Assembly (NCBI GenBank): GCA_021774875.1
Contig: JAJFIP010000047.1
Location: 1 to 43,913 of the forward strand
Reading direction: 5' to 3'
Length of the DNA: 43,913 nt
DNA from: Emcibacter sp.
Lineage (GTDB): Bacteria; Pseudomonadota; Alphaproteobacteria; Sphingomonadales; Emcibacteraceae
Under the pieces are notes generated by a model. The model did not search any database. It worked only from the letters and a program-made list of their open reading frames with translations, and was not told where the DNA came from. A program made the translations under genes and the position numbers. Each line of letters opens with the position of its first letter. Positions within the stretch are counted from its first letter, which is position 1. Positions 1-7,778 of this stretch are shown here, in pieces.

Positions 1-182
1 GCACAGGCCTTAACCTTTTCAGCAAATTCACCGTATGTCCAACGCAGCCCCTGATCACAAACCACAATCATTTCCCGATCAGAATATTTTTCCACCGCTT
101 GATCAAACATATCTCCGATGGTCTGATTGATCAGGGGATGAGTAGTTTCCCCTATGACATGACTTATTAGCTGTGAATTCAT
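1..182 (-). CDS. AMP-binding acyl-CoA synthetase, N-terminal part (truncated by window edge)
   Basis: Only the first 60 or so codons are present; the gene runs off the left edge. The visible residues include TIGDMFDQAVEKYSDRE and a later GLRWTYGEFAEK. This matches the opening of fatty-acyl-CoA synthetases of the AMP-dependent ligase family, which activate a carboxylic acid with ATP and transfer it to CoA. No catalytic motif lies within the visible part, so the substrate is unknown. Two ATGs occur, at 186-188 and 180-182. A GGAGG at 189-193 sits 6 bases before the second, so 182 is taken as the start. The gene points away from everything else in the window and has its own 5' region with a tandem repeat. 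Confidence 0.75.
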   Translation of the reverse strand, partial: MNSQLISHVIGETTHPLINQTIGDMFDQAVEKYSDREMIVVCDQGLRWTYGEFAEKVKAC

Positions 183-228
183 ATACATCCTCCGGGATAT
201 TTTAATATTAAACTCAAAAGCGGCATAC

Positions 229-287
229 TTACCATACATTACTGTCTTGATAAACATTTACCATACATTACTGTTCTTGATAAATAT
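229..287. repeat. Two-copy tandem repeat, unit about 29-30 bases
   Basis: The unit begins TTACCATACATTACTG and continues with a tCTTGATAAA stretch. Copy one is 229-257 and copy two 258-287, with one extra T in the second. It lies in the 166-base gap between the divergent acyl-CoA synthetase gene and the orphan gene starting at 349, so it could hold paired regulator sites for either gene. No protein or RNA gene is visible in this gap. Confidence 0.85.
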
Positions 288-348
288 CAAGGCGAAAACA
301 TCCCTTAAATGATAGCATTTCTCAAGTTTAAGATAGAAGGGATAAATG

Positions 349-672
349 ATGAGTGATTTCATGCACAGACTGGTGGAGGCTCTACGTACCCGCGAACAGT
401 ATCTTGAGGACCATTCCGAACATCCTGTATTTGAGAGTGAAGAAGGAAGCAATTTTAAACGTGATTATGATGTTCTTGTCTCTGAGCTAAAAGCGTTTTC
501 TGACCTCGTCGGGAAATTTAATGAAACCGGTGAAGATTATGACGAACATTTTGAGCGAAAAATAGGTGACGTGCATGAGCAGCTGTCTGTCAAAATCGAT
601 GCCTGGGCCAAGACACTCGGGGCGGAATATGATTTAATCGATACTATGAAACGCAAACACCCGAAGCTCTGA
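349..672 (+). CDS. Hypothetical protein, 107 residues, charged and probably helical
   Basis: I do not recognise this family. The protein is rich in Glu, Asp and Lys, has no Cys, no signal peptide and no membrane segment. Long stretches without Pro or Gly suggest mostly alpha-helical folding, perhaps a small helical bundle, in the cytoplasm. Two adjacent ATGs occur at 346 and 349. An AGAAGG motif at 335-340 is better spaced from the second (8 bases), so 349 is chosen. Its stop lies one base before the end of the oppositely oriented GIY-YIG gene. The reading frame is open throughout, has a good ribosome binding site and looks like real coding sequence, but no function can be assigned. Confidence 0.7.
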   Translation: MSDFMHRLVEALRTREQYLEDHSEHPVFESEEGSNFKRDYDVLVSELKAFSDLVGKFNETGEDYDEHFERKIGDVHEQLSVKIDAWAKTLGAEYDLIDTMKRKHPKL

Positions 673-673
673 A

Positions 674-916
674 CTACCTTAATCTCTTATTGGCAAACGC
701 CTGCCCTGAACCTGTTTTCAGATATTGTTCAAAGGCCTGCGCTTTGCTTTGATCGGCAAAGGCATGATAGCTGGTTATTTCCCACGGAATATATTTGGAT
801 GTATGTGGCGAGTTACCCGAATTATGGGTCGCTAAACGCTGCTTCAGATTTTCGGTATAGCCGATATATTTTTGACTCAGGTGAGAAGTGCTTTGAAGGA
901 GATATACATAATACAT
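674..916 (-). CDS. GIY-YIG domain nuclease, small UPF0213-like type
   Basis: An 80-residue protein made of a single GIY-YIG domain. The first motif is the YVY in MYYVYLLQS, the second the YIG in KYIGYTENLKQR, whose Arg is the usual catalytic Arg. A conserved Glu follows in FEQYLKTGSGQAF, a segment typical of the stand-alone bacterial members (about 80-100 residues). These proteins are thought to be single-domain DNA endonucleases. Their cellular role is poorly defined, and several are suspected to be mobile or homing-like. The gene starts 97 bases downstream of the tRNA-Ala 3' end on the same strand, with a strongly self-complementary element between them. AAGGA lies about 11 bases before the ATG. 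Confidence 0.85.
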   Translation of the reverse strand: MYYVYLLQSTSHLSQKYIGYTENLKQRLATHNSGNSPHTSKYIPWEITSYHAFADQSKAQAFEQYLKTGSGQAFANKRLR

Positions 917-960
917 TCTGTATCCGGTCCTTCTACGCCAAGGCTTCGGACGACACCCTC

Positions 961-1007
961 CGCTCTAATCGATTCCGGGTGGCCTGCCACCCGAAGCTCG
1001 AAGAGCG
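961..1007 (-). other. Nested inverted repeat (possible structured leader) between tRNA-Ala and the GIY-YIG gene
   Basis: An outer pair of 6-base arms (961-966, CGCTCT on the plus strand, with AGAGCG at 1002-1007) encloses an inner 8-base perfect inverted repeat (976-983 CGGGTGGC with 986-993 GCCACCCG). The two internal spacers are 9 and 8 bases, so the whole element can fold as a two-tier stem on either strand. No T-run follows, so it is not an ordinary terminator. It would lie between the tRNA 3' end and the nuclease start on the same transcript. Confidence 0.6.
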
Positions 1008-1013
1008 CAAAAG

Positions 1014-1089
1014 TGGTGGAGCTATGCGGGTTCGAACCGCAGACCTCTTCGCTGCCAGCGAAGCGCTCTCCCAACTGAGCTATAGCCCC
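1014..1089 (-). tRNA. tRNA-Ala (anticodon GGC), CCA encoded
   Basis: Reading the minus strand, the 76-base cloverleaf starts GGGGCTATAGCTCAG and ends TAGCTCC plus A and CCA. The acceptor stem pairs 7 of 7 with one G-U. The D arm is GCTC/GAGC, the anticodon stem CTTCG/CGAAG with loop CTGGCAG giving anticodon GGC, and the T arm TGCGG-TTCGAAC-CGCA. The 3' CCA is in the DNA (complement of 1014-1016). The gene is isolated, not in an rRNA operon. Confidence 0.97.
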
Positions 1090-1164
1090 TTATATGTTTC
1101 ACATCTGTCTACCTGGCCAAAATTTATTCATCCTTGCCAGATTTATCAAGCGGAAAGATAAAAA

Positions 1165-1503
1165 TTATTCTTCTGAATTCGTTGACGAAGGTTTAACAAC
1201 AACATCCGCAACATTTGTATCATCATCGTCACTCAGAACTACGGTATTATCGTCGGCTTCGACAGCAATATCATCAGAATCATCTTCCAATAATTCCTTT
1301 TCATCCAGAAGCTCTTCTTCTGCATCATCCTTCTTTTCTTCGGGCACCAATTCAAGCGGGGTCATCTTGCTTTTCAAAATTACTTCCGGTTTGAACTTAT
1401 GTTCACAGTCAATACATACAATCGGACTGTCATTTCCCAGATCATAAAATCTTGTCCCGCATTTTGGGCACTGTCGCTTGGTTCCCCATTCAGGTTTAGC
1501 CAA
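1165..1503 (-). CDS. TIGR02300 (FYDLN acid domain) family protein, TTG start
   Basis: A 112-residue protein typical of Alphaproteobacteria. The N-terminus has a zinc-ribbon-like set of cysteines, C12-x2-C15 and C30-x2-C33, around the family's namesake FYDL motif at residues 19-22. The C-terminal half is extremely acidic, with runs of Asp and Glu and no obvious fold. The function of the family is not established. The start codon is TTG at 1501-1503: an AAGGAG lies 7 bases upstream, and the start MAKPEWGTKR is the one conserved in relatives, so the unusual codon is well supported. It is transcribed away from aroA, as in many alphaproteobacterial genomes. Confidence 0.92.
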   Translation of the reverse strand: MAKPEWGTKRQCPKCGTRFYDLGNDSPIVCIDCEHKFKPEVILKSKMTPLELVPEEKKDDAEEELLDEKELLEDDSDDIAVEADDNTVVLSDDDDTNVADVVVKPSSTNSEE

Positions 1504-1540
1504 CGTAATTCTCCTTAAGACCTATTCATAAGCTCATTCT

Positions 1541-1655
1541 CAGATGGCATCAATTGCCACGGAATAGATCATCTGTCAAAGCTTATTCGCAGTTGAGGAT
1601 TTTTTTATCCCCTAAATTGAAGTGAAATCCACATATTCACTGGTCTACTGGTCTA
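1541..1655. promoter_or_regulatory. Divergent TIGR02300/aroA control region with inverted and direct repeats
   Basis: The 183-base divergent gap holds three symmetrical signals: TGGCA-N5-TGCCA at 1545-1559, itself inside a CAGATG/CATCTG pair (1541-1546 and 1570-1575); AGTGAA-N9-TTCACT at 1621-1641; and an exact tandem CTGGTCTACTGGTCTA at 1640-1655. The last lies about 32 bases before the aroA start. No clear -35/-10 pair stands out. A role as regulator sites or promoter elements is inferred. Confidence 0.4.
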
Positions 1656-1686
1656 AAATTATGTTATCTGAAACCAAATTATCATA

Positions 1687-3015
1687 ATGAAGACTGCGTT
1701 TATGAATCAACTCATCTCCGAAAAAGCGGACAATCTTACCGGCAGAATAAAAGTCCCCGGTGATAAATCCATTTCCCACCGTGCTCTGATAATGGCAACC
1801 ATGGCCATTGGCCAAAGCCGAATATCCGGACTATTGGAAGGGGAGGATGTGCTGAATACCGCCCGCGCCATGACAGCAATGGGCGCCGATATTTCTAAGG
1901 CTGAAAATGGTGACTGGCTAGTCCATGGTGTTGGTATAGGTGGATTATGTCAGCCGGATATGCCGCTGGATATGGGCAACAGCGGCACAGGCGCGCGGCT
2001 GATTATGGGACTGGTTTCCACTTACCCCCATGAAACGAGCTTCATTGGCGATGGGTCCCTGTCTTCGCGGCCCATGAGAAGAGTGACGAATCCGCTGGAA
2101 AAATTTGGTGCCGAATTTCATGGAGCAAGGGGCATGACCTTGCCCTTGACTGTTTCAGGGATTATGGATCCGCTACCCATCGAATATGAAGTTCCCGTGG
2201 CATCGGCGCAGGTAAAGTCGGCAATTCTTCTGGCGGCACTCAATACTCCCGGCAAAACAACCGTCATTGAACCTGTCCCGACCCGCAACCATACGGAGCG
2301 CATGTTTAAACATTTCGGGGTTGATATAGAGATCAATGGCACCGCCATCACGGTCACCGGACATCCCGAACTTGGCCCACGGGACATGCTTGTACCCTCT
2401 GATCCGTCTTCGGCGGCTTTTCCTGTGATTGCAGCCCTGATAACCCCCGGCTCTGACATCACCATAGAAAATGTCGGCATGAACCCCTCACGTACAGGTA
2501 TCTATACAACGCTCAGGGAAATGGGCGCGGATATTACTTTTGTCAATGAGCGGCTGGAATGTGGCGAATCTGTTGCTGATATTCGTGTCAGATACAGCAC
2601 GCTCAAGGGTATTACCGTTCCCCAAAGCCGCGCTCCCTCAATGATTGATGAATATCCGGTCCTGTGTATAGCGGCGAGCTTTGCCAGCGGCGAGACCGTC
2701 ATGGGCGGCCTTGGTGAACTTCGTGTGAAAGAAAGCGACCGAATCGCGGTTATGGTGAAGGGGTTGCAGGCTTGCGGTGTCACAGTGTTGGAATATGATG
2801 ACGGCATGACCGTCACCGGGGCCACAACTATACCCGGCGGCGCAACAGTTAAAACCCATCTGGACCACCGGATAGCCATGTCATTCCTGATTCTTGGACT
2901 TAGGGCAGACAATTCCGTTACAGTGGATGACGGTACAGTAATCGAAACCAGCTTTCCCGGATTTCAAAGAATAATGAACGGTCTGGGCGCAAATATCGGG
3001 GGAAAATCATTATGA
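1687..3015 (+). CDS. aroA: 3-phosphoshikimate 1-carboxyvinyltransferase (EPSP synthase)
   Basis: Transfers the enolpyruvyl group of PEP to shikimate 3-phosphate, the sixth step of the shikimate pathway to chorismate. The 442-residue protein has full length and the family signatures: [10 protein letters not shown] near the start, [57 protein letters not shown] and [10 protein letters not shown]. The overall style resembles the class II enzymes, but it has Gly in GNSGTG where, from memory, the glyphosate-tolerant CP4 enzyme has Ala. A second ATG at 1702 would remove five residues; neither start has a strong ribosome binding site. Its stop overlaps cmk by 4 bases (ATGA), so the two are translationally coupled and followed by rpsA, a common order in Proteobacteria. 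Confidence 0.97.
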   Translation: MKTAFMNQLISEKADNLTGRIKVPGDKSISHRALIMATMAIGQSRISGLLEGEDVLNTARAMTAMGADISKAENGDWLVHGVGIGGLCQPDMPLDMGNSGTGARLIMGLVSTYPHETSFIGDGSLSSRPMRRVTNPLEKFGAEFHGARGMTLPLTVSGIMDPLPIEYEVPVASAQVKSAILLAALNTPGKTTVIEPVPTRNHTERMFKHFGVDIEINGTAITVTGHPELGPRDMLVPSDPSSAAFPVIAALITPGSDITIENVGMNPSRTGIYTTLREMGADITFVNERLECGESVADIRVRYSTLKGITVPQSRAPSMIDEYPVLCIAASFASGETVMGGLGELRVKESDRIAVMVKGLQACGVTVLEYDDGMTVTGATTIPGGATVKTHLDHRIAMSFLILGLRADNSVTVDDGTVIETSFPGFQRIMNGLGANIGGKSL

Positions 3016-3659
3016 CTATCATAGCAATTGACGGACCCGCAGCATCTGGCAAGGGAACTCTGGCCCGCAGACTGGCAAAGCATTTTAATTATGCCTATCT
3101 TGATACTGGTGCCCTGTACCGGGCTGTGGGGCTTGAGGTTAAGCGTGCTGGCGGCAATGCTGAAAATGAGCAGGATGCTCTGAACGCCGCCCGAAAACTG
3201 GCTACTTTAAATATGAATGACCCTGAAATAAAAAGCGAATCAACCGGGGGGCTGGCCTCAAAGGTAGCAGCTATTCCTGCGGTTCGTGATCTTCTGCTGG
3301 ACTTTCAACATCGATTCGCAGAAAAACCACCCGGGGGCAAAATTGGTGCCTTGCTGGATGGTCGGGACATAGGCACTGTTGTATGTCCCGGTGCGGACAT
3401 CAAATTATTCATCACGGCAAGCGTTGAAACCCGCGCAAAACGACGGTTTTTAGAGCAGTTTGGCCCAAAAGGAAGCGATGGTGAATATCAATCGATTCTC
3501 AATGATATGAGGCAAAGGGATGAGCGCGATATAAATCGTGCCGCATCGCCCCTGAAAGCTGCCGAAAACGCACACTTGCTTGATACAACGAATTCGGATA
3601 TAGAAGCCGTGTTCGAACAGGCCTTGCAGCTGATTTCGGACAGATTGACAACCGCCTGA
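3012..3659 (+). CDS. cmk: Cytidylate kinase
   Basis: Phosphorylates CMP and dCMP with ATP in pyrimidine nucleotide recycling. The 215 residues match the usual bacterial length. The Walker A loop [14 protein letters not shown] lies at residues 8-21, followed by the family motif [12 protein letters not shown], then the [13 protein letters not shown] segment and an RDxxDxxR-like [15 protein letters not shown] near residue 175. The ATG overlaps the end of aroA by 4 bases. A possible rpsA promoter lies in the last 15 bases of this gene. Confidence 0.97.
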   Translation: MTIIAIDGPAASGKGTLARRLAKHFNYAYLDTGALYRAVGLEVKRAGGNAENEQDALNAARKLATLNMNDPEIKSESTGGLASKVAAIPAVRDLLLDFQHRFAEKPPGGKIGALLDGRDIGTVVCPGADIKLFITASVETRAKRRFLEQFGPKGSDGEYQSILNDMRQRDERDINRAASPLKAAENAHLLDTTNSDIEAVFEQALQLISDRLTTA

Positions 3660-3674
3660 CTCTCCCAATATGGA
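3645..3674 (+). promoter_or_regulatory. Possible rpsA promoter
   Basis: A perfect TTGACA at 3645-3650, inside the end of cmk, is followed after 18 bases by TATGGA (3669-3674), a weak -10. Transcription would start near 3681 and give a leader of about 90 bases before rpsA. The -10 match is poor (3 of 6), so this is tentative. Confidence 0.35.
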
Positions 3675-3716
3675 GGGGTCAAGGTGTTTTGTGCATTCTA
3701 AGTTTAACCGAAGACC

Positions 3717-3732
3717 GCCGGAAACAACCGGC
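3717..3732 (+). other. Small hairpin in the rpsA leader
   Basis: GCCGG (3717-3721) and CCGGC (3728-3732) can pair around a 6-base loop, about 40 bases before the rpsA start. No T-run follows, so it is not a terminator. S1 represses its own translation in other bacteria through leader structure; such a role here is only a possibility. Confidence 0.4.
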
Positions 3733-3774
3733 TGGCCTGATAAAATGATATAAATTGAAAAGAGAAAACATTAA

Positions 3775-5484
3775 ATGACTGCTGAACAAATGGCACCCAC
3801 AGTTGAAGATTTCGCAGCAATGCTGGACGAAGTCTTTGGCACAGACGAAAGATTCGACGGTAAAGTTGTTACCGGAACCATCATCGCCCTCGATAAAGAA
3901 GCGGCAACTATAGATATCGGCCTGAAAGCTGAAGGCCGCGTCATGATAAAAGAATTCGCAAGCCCCGGTCAGGACGCCGAACTTGCCATCGGTGACAAGG
4001 TCGACATTTTTGTCGAACGCATCGAAAACGCCACAGGCGAAGCAATCCTGTCCAGAGAAAAAGCCCGCCGGGAAGAATCCTGGACTGTTCTGGAAAAATC
4101 CTATGAGGACGAGAAACATGTTGATGGCGTTATCTTTGGCCGGGTAAAAGGTGGCTTTACTGTTGACCTGAACGGCGCCGTGGCCTTCCTGCCCGGATCA
4201 CAGGTTGATGTACGCCCCATCCGGGATGTGACCCCGTTGATGAATATCACCCAGCCGTTCCAGATTCTGAAAATGGACCGCAAACGTGGTAACATAGTTG
4301 TTTCACGTCGCGCCATACTGGAAGAAAGCCGTGCGGAACAGCGTGCAGAGCTGATCACATCACTGGCCGATGGTCAGGTTGTTGAGGGGATTGTTAAAAA
4401 TATCACCGATTATGGCGCCTTTGTGGATCTTGGCGGTATTGATGGCCTGTTGCATGTGACCGATATTTCATGGAAACGCATCAACCATCCTTCAGAAATT
4501 CTTAATATCGGTGATACCATTAAAGTACAGATCATTCGCCTGAACCCTGAAACACAACGTATTTCCCTTGGCATGAAACAATTGCAGGAAGATCCCTGGT
4601 CCACTGTTGAGGATAAATTCCCCATCGACACCAGACTTAAAGGCCGCATCACAAATATCACCGATTATGGTGCCTTTGTGGAACTGGAAAAAGGTATCGA
4701 GGGTCTGGTCCATGTTTCCGAAATGAGCTGGGTCAAGAAAAACATTCATCCGGGCAAAATCGTTTCCACCAGTCAGGAAGTAGAGGTTATGGTTCTGGAG
4801 ATTGATTCGGAAAAACGCCGGATCAGCCTTGGTCTGAAACAATGTCTTGATAATCCATGGGAATCATTTGCTGATTCATTCCCTGTGGGCTCTGAACTTG
4901 AAGGTGAAATTAAAAACATCACCGAATTTGGTATGTTCATCGGACTTGCCGACGGCGATGTTGACGGTATGGTTCATCTGTCTGATCTGGACTGGAATAA
5001 ATCCGGTGATGTGGCCCTTGCTGAATATAAGAAAGGCGATACTACCAAAGCGGTTATTCTTGATATTGATATATCCAAAGAACGTATCTCCCTTGGCATC
5101 AAACAATTGACTTCTGATCCGATCAGTACAGTCAGTGGCCTGAAAAAAGGCGGCACGGTAACTTGTAATATTATCAAAGTTACCGAAAACGGCCTTGAGG
5201 TTACGCTGGGCGAAGATGACTCACCTATAGAAGCCTTCATCCGTCGTTCTGATCTCAGCCGTGACCGTTCAGAGCAACGCCCTGAGCGTTTCTCCGCTGG
5301 CGACAAGATAGACGCCATGGTCACCAATTTCGACAAGAAAAGCCGCAAGGTGGGACTCAGTATCAAGGCACTTGAAATATCAGAAGAAAAAGAAGCTGTT
5401 AAGCAGTATGGTTCTTCAGACAGCGGGGCCAGCCTCGGTGATATTCTGGGTGCTGCCCTTGCCGCCAAAAAAGACGAAAAATAA
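3775..5484 (+). CDS. rpsA: 30S ribosomal protein S1
   Basis: A 569-residue protein with six S1-type OB-fold RNA-binding repeats. The repeats are visible from recurring phrases such as NITDYGAFVDLGGIDGLLHVTDISW and NITDYGAFVELEKGIEGLVHVSEMSW, each followed by an RISLGxKQ segment. The first two repeats bind the ribosome in known S1 proteins and the later ones hold mRNA during initiation. The length and repeat count are those of proteobacterial S1. The start follows an AAGAGA about 9 bases upstream. It comes after cmk with a 115-base gap, probably with its own promoter, and ends in a strong terminator. Confidence 0.98.
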   Translation: MTAEQMAPTVEDFAAMLDEVFGTDERFDGKVVTGTIIALDKEAATIDIGLKAEGRVMIKEFASPGQDAELAIGDKVDIFVERIENATGEAILSREKARREESWTVLEKSYEDEKHVDGVIFGRVKGGFTVDLNGAVAFLPGSQVDVRPIRDVTPLMNITQPFQILKMDRKRGNIVVSRRAILEESRAEQRAELITSLADGQVVEGIVKNITDYGAFVDLGGIDGLLHVTDISWKRINHPSEILNIGDTIKVQIIRLNPETQRISLGMKQLQEDPWSTVEDKFPIDTRLKGRITNITDYGAFVELEKGIEGLVHVSEMSWVKKNIHPGKIVSTSQEVEVMVLEIDSEKRRISLGLKQCLDNPWESFADSFPVGSELEGEIKNITEFGMFIGLADGDVDGMVHLSDLDWNKSGDVALAEYKKGDTTKAVILDIDISKERISLGIKQLTSDPISTVSGLKKGGTVTCNIIKVTENGLEVTLGEDDSPIEAFIRRSDLSRDRSEQRPERFSAGDKIDAMVTNFDKKSRKVGLSIKALEISEEKEAVKQYGSSDSGASLGDILGAALAAKKDEK

Positions 5485-5530
5485 GTGTTGAATCCCCTCT
5501 AAGTGATTCACTTGTTTCGATAATTTTATA

Positions 5531-5560
5531 AACCCGTCTGGTTTTCCAGGCGGGTTTTTT
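5531..5560 (+). terminator. Rho-independent terminator after rpsA
   Basis: An 11-base stem (5531-5541 with 5546-5556, one G-T pair) around a TTTT loop, the right arm running into six T residues at 5555-5560. It lies 46 bases after the rpsA stop and separates rpsA from ihfB. Confidence 0.92.
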
Positions 5561-5607
5561 AGACAGAATTACTTATATTTATGATATTATGGCCTAAAAT
5601 GGCAAAA

Positions 5608-5629
5608 AAGTCCTTTTTTTTAGGGACTT
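5608..5629 (+). other. Inverted repeat upstream of ihfB
   Basis: AAGTCC (5608-5613) and GGACTT (5624-5629) flank a T-rich 10-base spacer. A TTGACG at 5634-5639 could be a -35 element for ihfB, but no good -10 lies at 16-18 bases from it. The rest of the 5485-5708 gap beyond the terminator holds nothing else I can identify. Confidence 0.3.
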
Positions 5630-5708
5630 AGACTTGACGGCACAAATAGTCTCTGTCACCCTGCAAGATATTAAAACACTCGGGAAATTCAATTAAAGGG
5701 AAAAAGTG

Positions 5709-5990
5709 ATGATAAAGTCAGAGTTGATTGCACGACTGGTTGAAACCAACCCCCATCTTTATCAACGTGACGTCGAACGAATCGTCAATACCATCTTTGA
5801 AGAAATTACCAATACACTAGCCGATGGAAATCGGGTAGAGCTGAGGGGATTTGGCGCCTTTTCCGTCAAGCACCGCCCCGCACGCATCGGACGCAATCCC
5901 CGCACCGGAGCAACGGTGAGTGTACCGGAAAAACATGTCCCCTATTTCAAAACCGGTAAAGACCTGCGGGAACGGCTGAATAAAAAATAG
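5709..5990 (+). CDS. ihfB: Integration host factor subunit beta
   Basis: A 93-residue DNA-bending protein that pairs with IHF-alpha and shapes DNA for recombination, replication and transcription. It begins [10 protein letters not shown], has the arm region [21 protein letters not shown] with the Pro that wedges into DNA, and closes [14 protein letters not shown], all typical of the beta subunit. An in-frame GTG at 5706 precedes the ATG. AAAGGG at 5695-5700 is 8 bases from the ATG, and relatives start MIKSEL, so 5709 is preferred. The gene follows rpsA after a terminator and precedes lapA, the common alphaproteobacterial order. Confidence 0.96.
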   Translation: MIKSELIARLVETNPHLYQRDVERIVNTIFEEITNTLADGNRVELRGFGAFSVKHRPARIGRNPRTGATVSVPEKHVPYFKTGKDLRERLNKK

Positions 5991-6031
5991 TCCCCATCAG
6001 CTTCTGAATTCCGGGGCAGGACAAATATATC

Positions 6032-6340
6032 ATGCGAATCTTCACTCTCGCCGCATTTATCATTTTCACGGCGCTATGCATTATTGTGGCCGTCTCTAAC
6101 AGAAATATTATTTCTTTCAGCCTGCACCCACTGCCTTTCCAGTGGGACATGCCAGTATATCTTTTGCTTTTTGCTGGTATCTTCATTGGCCTTGGGGCTG
6201 GCGCAATGGTGATGATGGCAAAATCCATAAAACAATCACACCATAATCGTCAGCAGACCAAAAAAATCCAGACTCTGGAAAATAAAATTAGTGATTTAGG
6301 AAAGTCGGTTAAAGAACTGACCCCACCTGAAAATTCATAA
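6032..6340 (+). CDS. lapA: LapA-domain (DUF1049) membrane protein
   Basis: A 102-residue inner-membrane protein. Two hydrophobic segments, about residues 4-21 and 41-62, surround a short stretch with the family motif NRNIISFSLHPLPF. A cytoplasmic tail (residues 65-102) is charged and likely coiled. LapA-family proteins in E. coli act with LapB in controlling lipopolysaccharide synthesis; no lapB lies in this window, so the role here is inferred. Its place between ihfB and pyrF is the conserved one. AGGA lies 10 bases before the ATG. Confidence 0.85.
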   Translation: MRIFTLAAFIIFTALCIIVAVSNRNIISFSLHPLPFQWDMPVYLLLFAGIFIGLGAGAMVMMAKSIKQSHHNRQQTKKIQTLENKISDLGKSVKELTPPENS

Positions 6341-6399
6341 AATACTTGTCATTCGATCCGCTTCATGAGAAAAAACAGCCGAACATAGGGAAAACCCAG

Positions 6400-7125
6400 A
6401 TGAATGACCTGACCCCGGCACAACGCATTTTATGTGCGCTGGATACCACCGACCCGGATATAGCATACAGCCTTGCAGAAAAACTTCGTGCTCATGTGGG
6501 CGGGGTTAAGCTGGGGCTGGAGTTTTTCGGTGCCTGTGGCCCGGACGGGTTCGCTCTAGTGGCAAAATCCGCCATGCCAATCTTCCTCGATCTGAAACTG
6601 CATGATATTCCAGTTACTGTGGCCAAATCCATCCACGCGTTAATGCCTCTCAAACCGCTGATCATGACTATCCATACGGCTGGCGGGCCAGCCATGATGG
6701 AAGCCGCGGCAAAAGCCGCCACAAAAGCGGCACAGGATGTGGGCTGCGTGCGCCCGATCATTGTCGGTGTCACTATCCTGACCAGTATGGATGACAGTGA
6801 CTTGCAAGCCGTTGGCCTGTCTACCCCGGTTTCTGCCCAAGTGGTACGCATGGCCAGGCTGGCTGAGCAAAGCGGCCTTGACGGCGTGGTCTGTTCACCG
6901 TTTGAGATTACCGCCATCCGGGAGGCCTGCGGCCCCGACTTTAAACTGGTGGTGCCGGGTATCAGGCCCGCAGGCAGTGCTGTCGGTGACCAGAAGCGGG
7001 TCATGACCCCTGCTGAAGCTGTGACGAAAGGAGCAGATTATATCGTCATTGGCCGACCCATCACCGAGGCCAATGATCCGGTCCGGGCGGCACGGGCTAT
7101 TGCAGAAGAATTGAATCAAAGCTGA
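6400..7125 (+). CDS. pyrF: Orotidine 5'-phosphate decarboxylase
   Basis: Converts OMP to UMP, the last step of de novo pyrimidine synthesis. The 241-residue protein has the catalytic DLKLHDIP motif (Asp-x-Lys-x-x-Asp) near residue 65, and the phosphate-binding end VVPGIRP ... GADYIVIGRPI, which define the family. The frame is open back to a TTG at 6346, but the ATG at 6400 starts at the usual position for the family and follows AGGG, so it is chosen. The stop shares one base with the trpF start (TGATG), which indicates translational coupling. Confidence 0.96.
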   Translation: MNDLTPAQRILCALDTTDPDIAYSLAEKLRAHVGGVKLGLEFFGACGPDGFALVAKSAMPIFLDLKLHDIPVTVAKSIHALMPLKPLIMTIHTAGGPAMMEAAAKAATKAAQDVGCVRPIIVGVTILTSMDDSDLQAVGLSTPVSAQVVRMARLAEQSGLDGVVCSPFEITAIREACGPDFKLVVPGIRPAGSAVGDQKRVMTPAEAVTKGADYIVIGRPITEANDPVRAARAIAEELNQS

Positions 7126-7778
7126 TGCCAAATTTGATAACCACCAAAGTAAAAATATGCGGACTGAGTACCCCGGATGCCGTGCAGGCAGCAGCACAGG
7201 CAGGTGCGTCTCATGTGGGTTTTGTCTTCTATCAAAAATCCCCGCGCTATGTCACGCCTGAACAGGTGGCTGAACTGGCCGTCGCAATTTCTGGTTCTGT
7301 GATTAAAACCGGAGTCTATGTTGATCCAAATGATGATCTGCTTAAAAAGACGGTTGCCCAGATAAACCTGATCCAGCTGCATGGCACAGAATCTCCGGAA
7401 CGGGTGAGGCAAATCAAAAACCGTTTCAGACTTCCGGTGATGAAAGCCATTGCCATTGACTGCCCTGACCATATCACTCTGGCCAAAACATATGAAAATG
7501 TGGCAGATATGCTATTATTTGATGCCAAGGCACCTGCATCGCTAGAAGGCGGTCTGCCCGGCGGCAATGGATTGAGCTTTGACTGGCAGCTTATTCAGGG
7601 TACAGAGTGGAAGATTCCCTGGATGTTGTCCGGGGGTTTGGACGCGGAAAATATTACAGAGGCTATCAGTATAAGCGGGGCCAGAATTGTTGATGTTTCA
7701 AGTGGCGTTGAATCTAGCCCTGGCAAAAAAAGCAGCGCCAGGATTAAGGCCTTTATCAGTAAAGTGAATAATGGATGA
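7125..7778 (+). CDS. trpF: Phosphoribosylanthranilate isomerase
   Basis: Isomerises phosphoribosylanthranilate to CdRP in tryptophan synthesis. The 217-residue TIM-barrel protein starts with [11 protein letters not shown], which holds the general base Cys, and has the general acid Asp in VYVDPNDD. It ends with the phosphate-binding [10 protein letters not shown] and [13 protein letters not shown]. Family members are 200-220 residues. It overlaps pyrF by one base and trpB by four (ATGA). The other early trp genes (trpE, G, D, C) are not in this window, which is usual for the split trp operons of Alphaproteobacteria. Confidence 0.96.
   Translation: MPNLITTKVKICGLSTPDAVQAAAQAGASHVGFVFYQKSPRYVTPEQVAELAVAISGSVIKTGVYVDPNDDLLKKTVAQINLIQLHGTESPERVRQIKNRFRLPVMKAIAIDCPDHITLAKTYENVADMLLFDAKAPASLEGGLPGGNGLSFDWQLIQGTEWKIPWMLSGGLDAENITEAISISGARIVDVSSGVESSPGKKSSARIKAFISKVNNG

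Noticed and set aside
872-1078. Short plus-strand frame with CGFEPQTSSLPAKRSP
   Set aside because: It is the translation of the antisense of tRNA-Ala, a common false protein.
1545-1559. Sigma-54 type promoter (TGGCA...TTGCC)
   Set aside because: The GG to GC distance is 10 rather than 12 bases, so it does not fit the -24/-12 pattern; kept only as an inverted repeat.
7100-7140. Attenuator or leader peptide before trpF
   Set aside because: trpF shares a base with the pyrF stop and no Trp-rich leader or hairpin pair is present.
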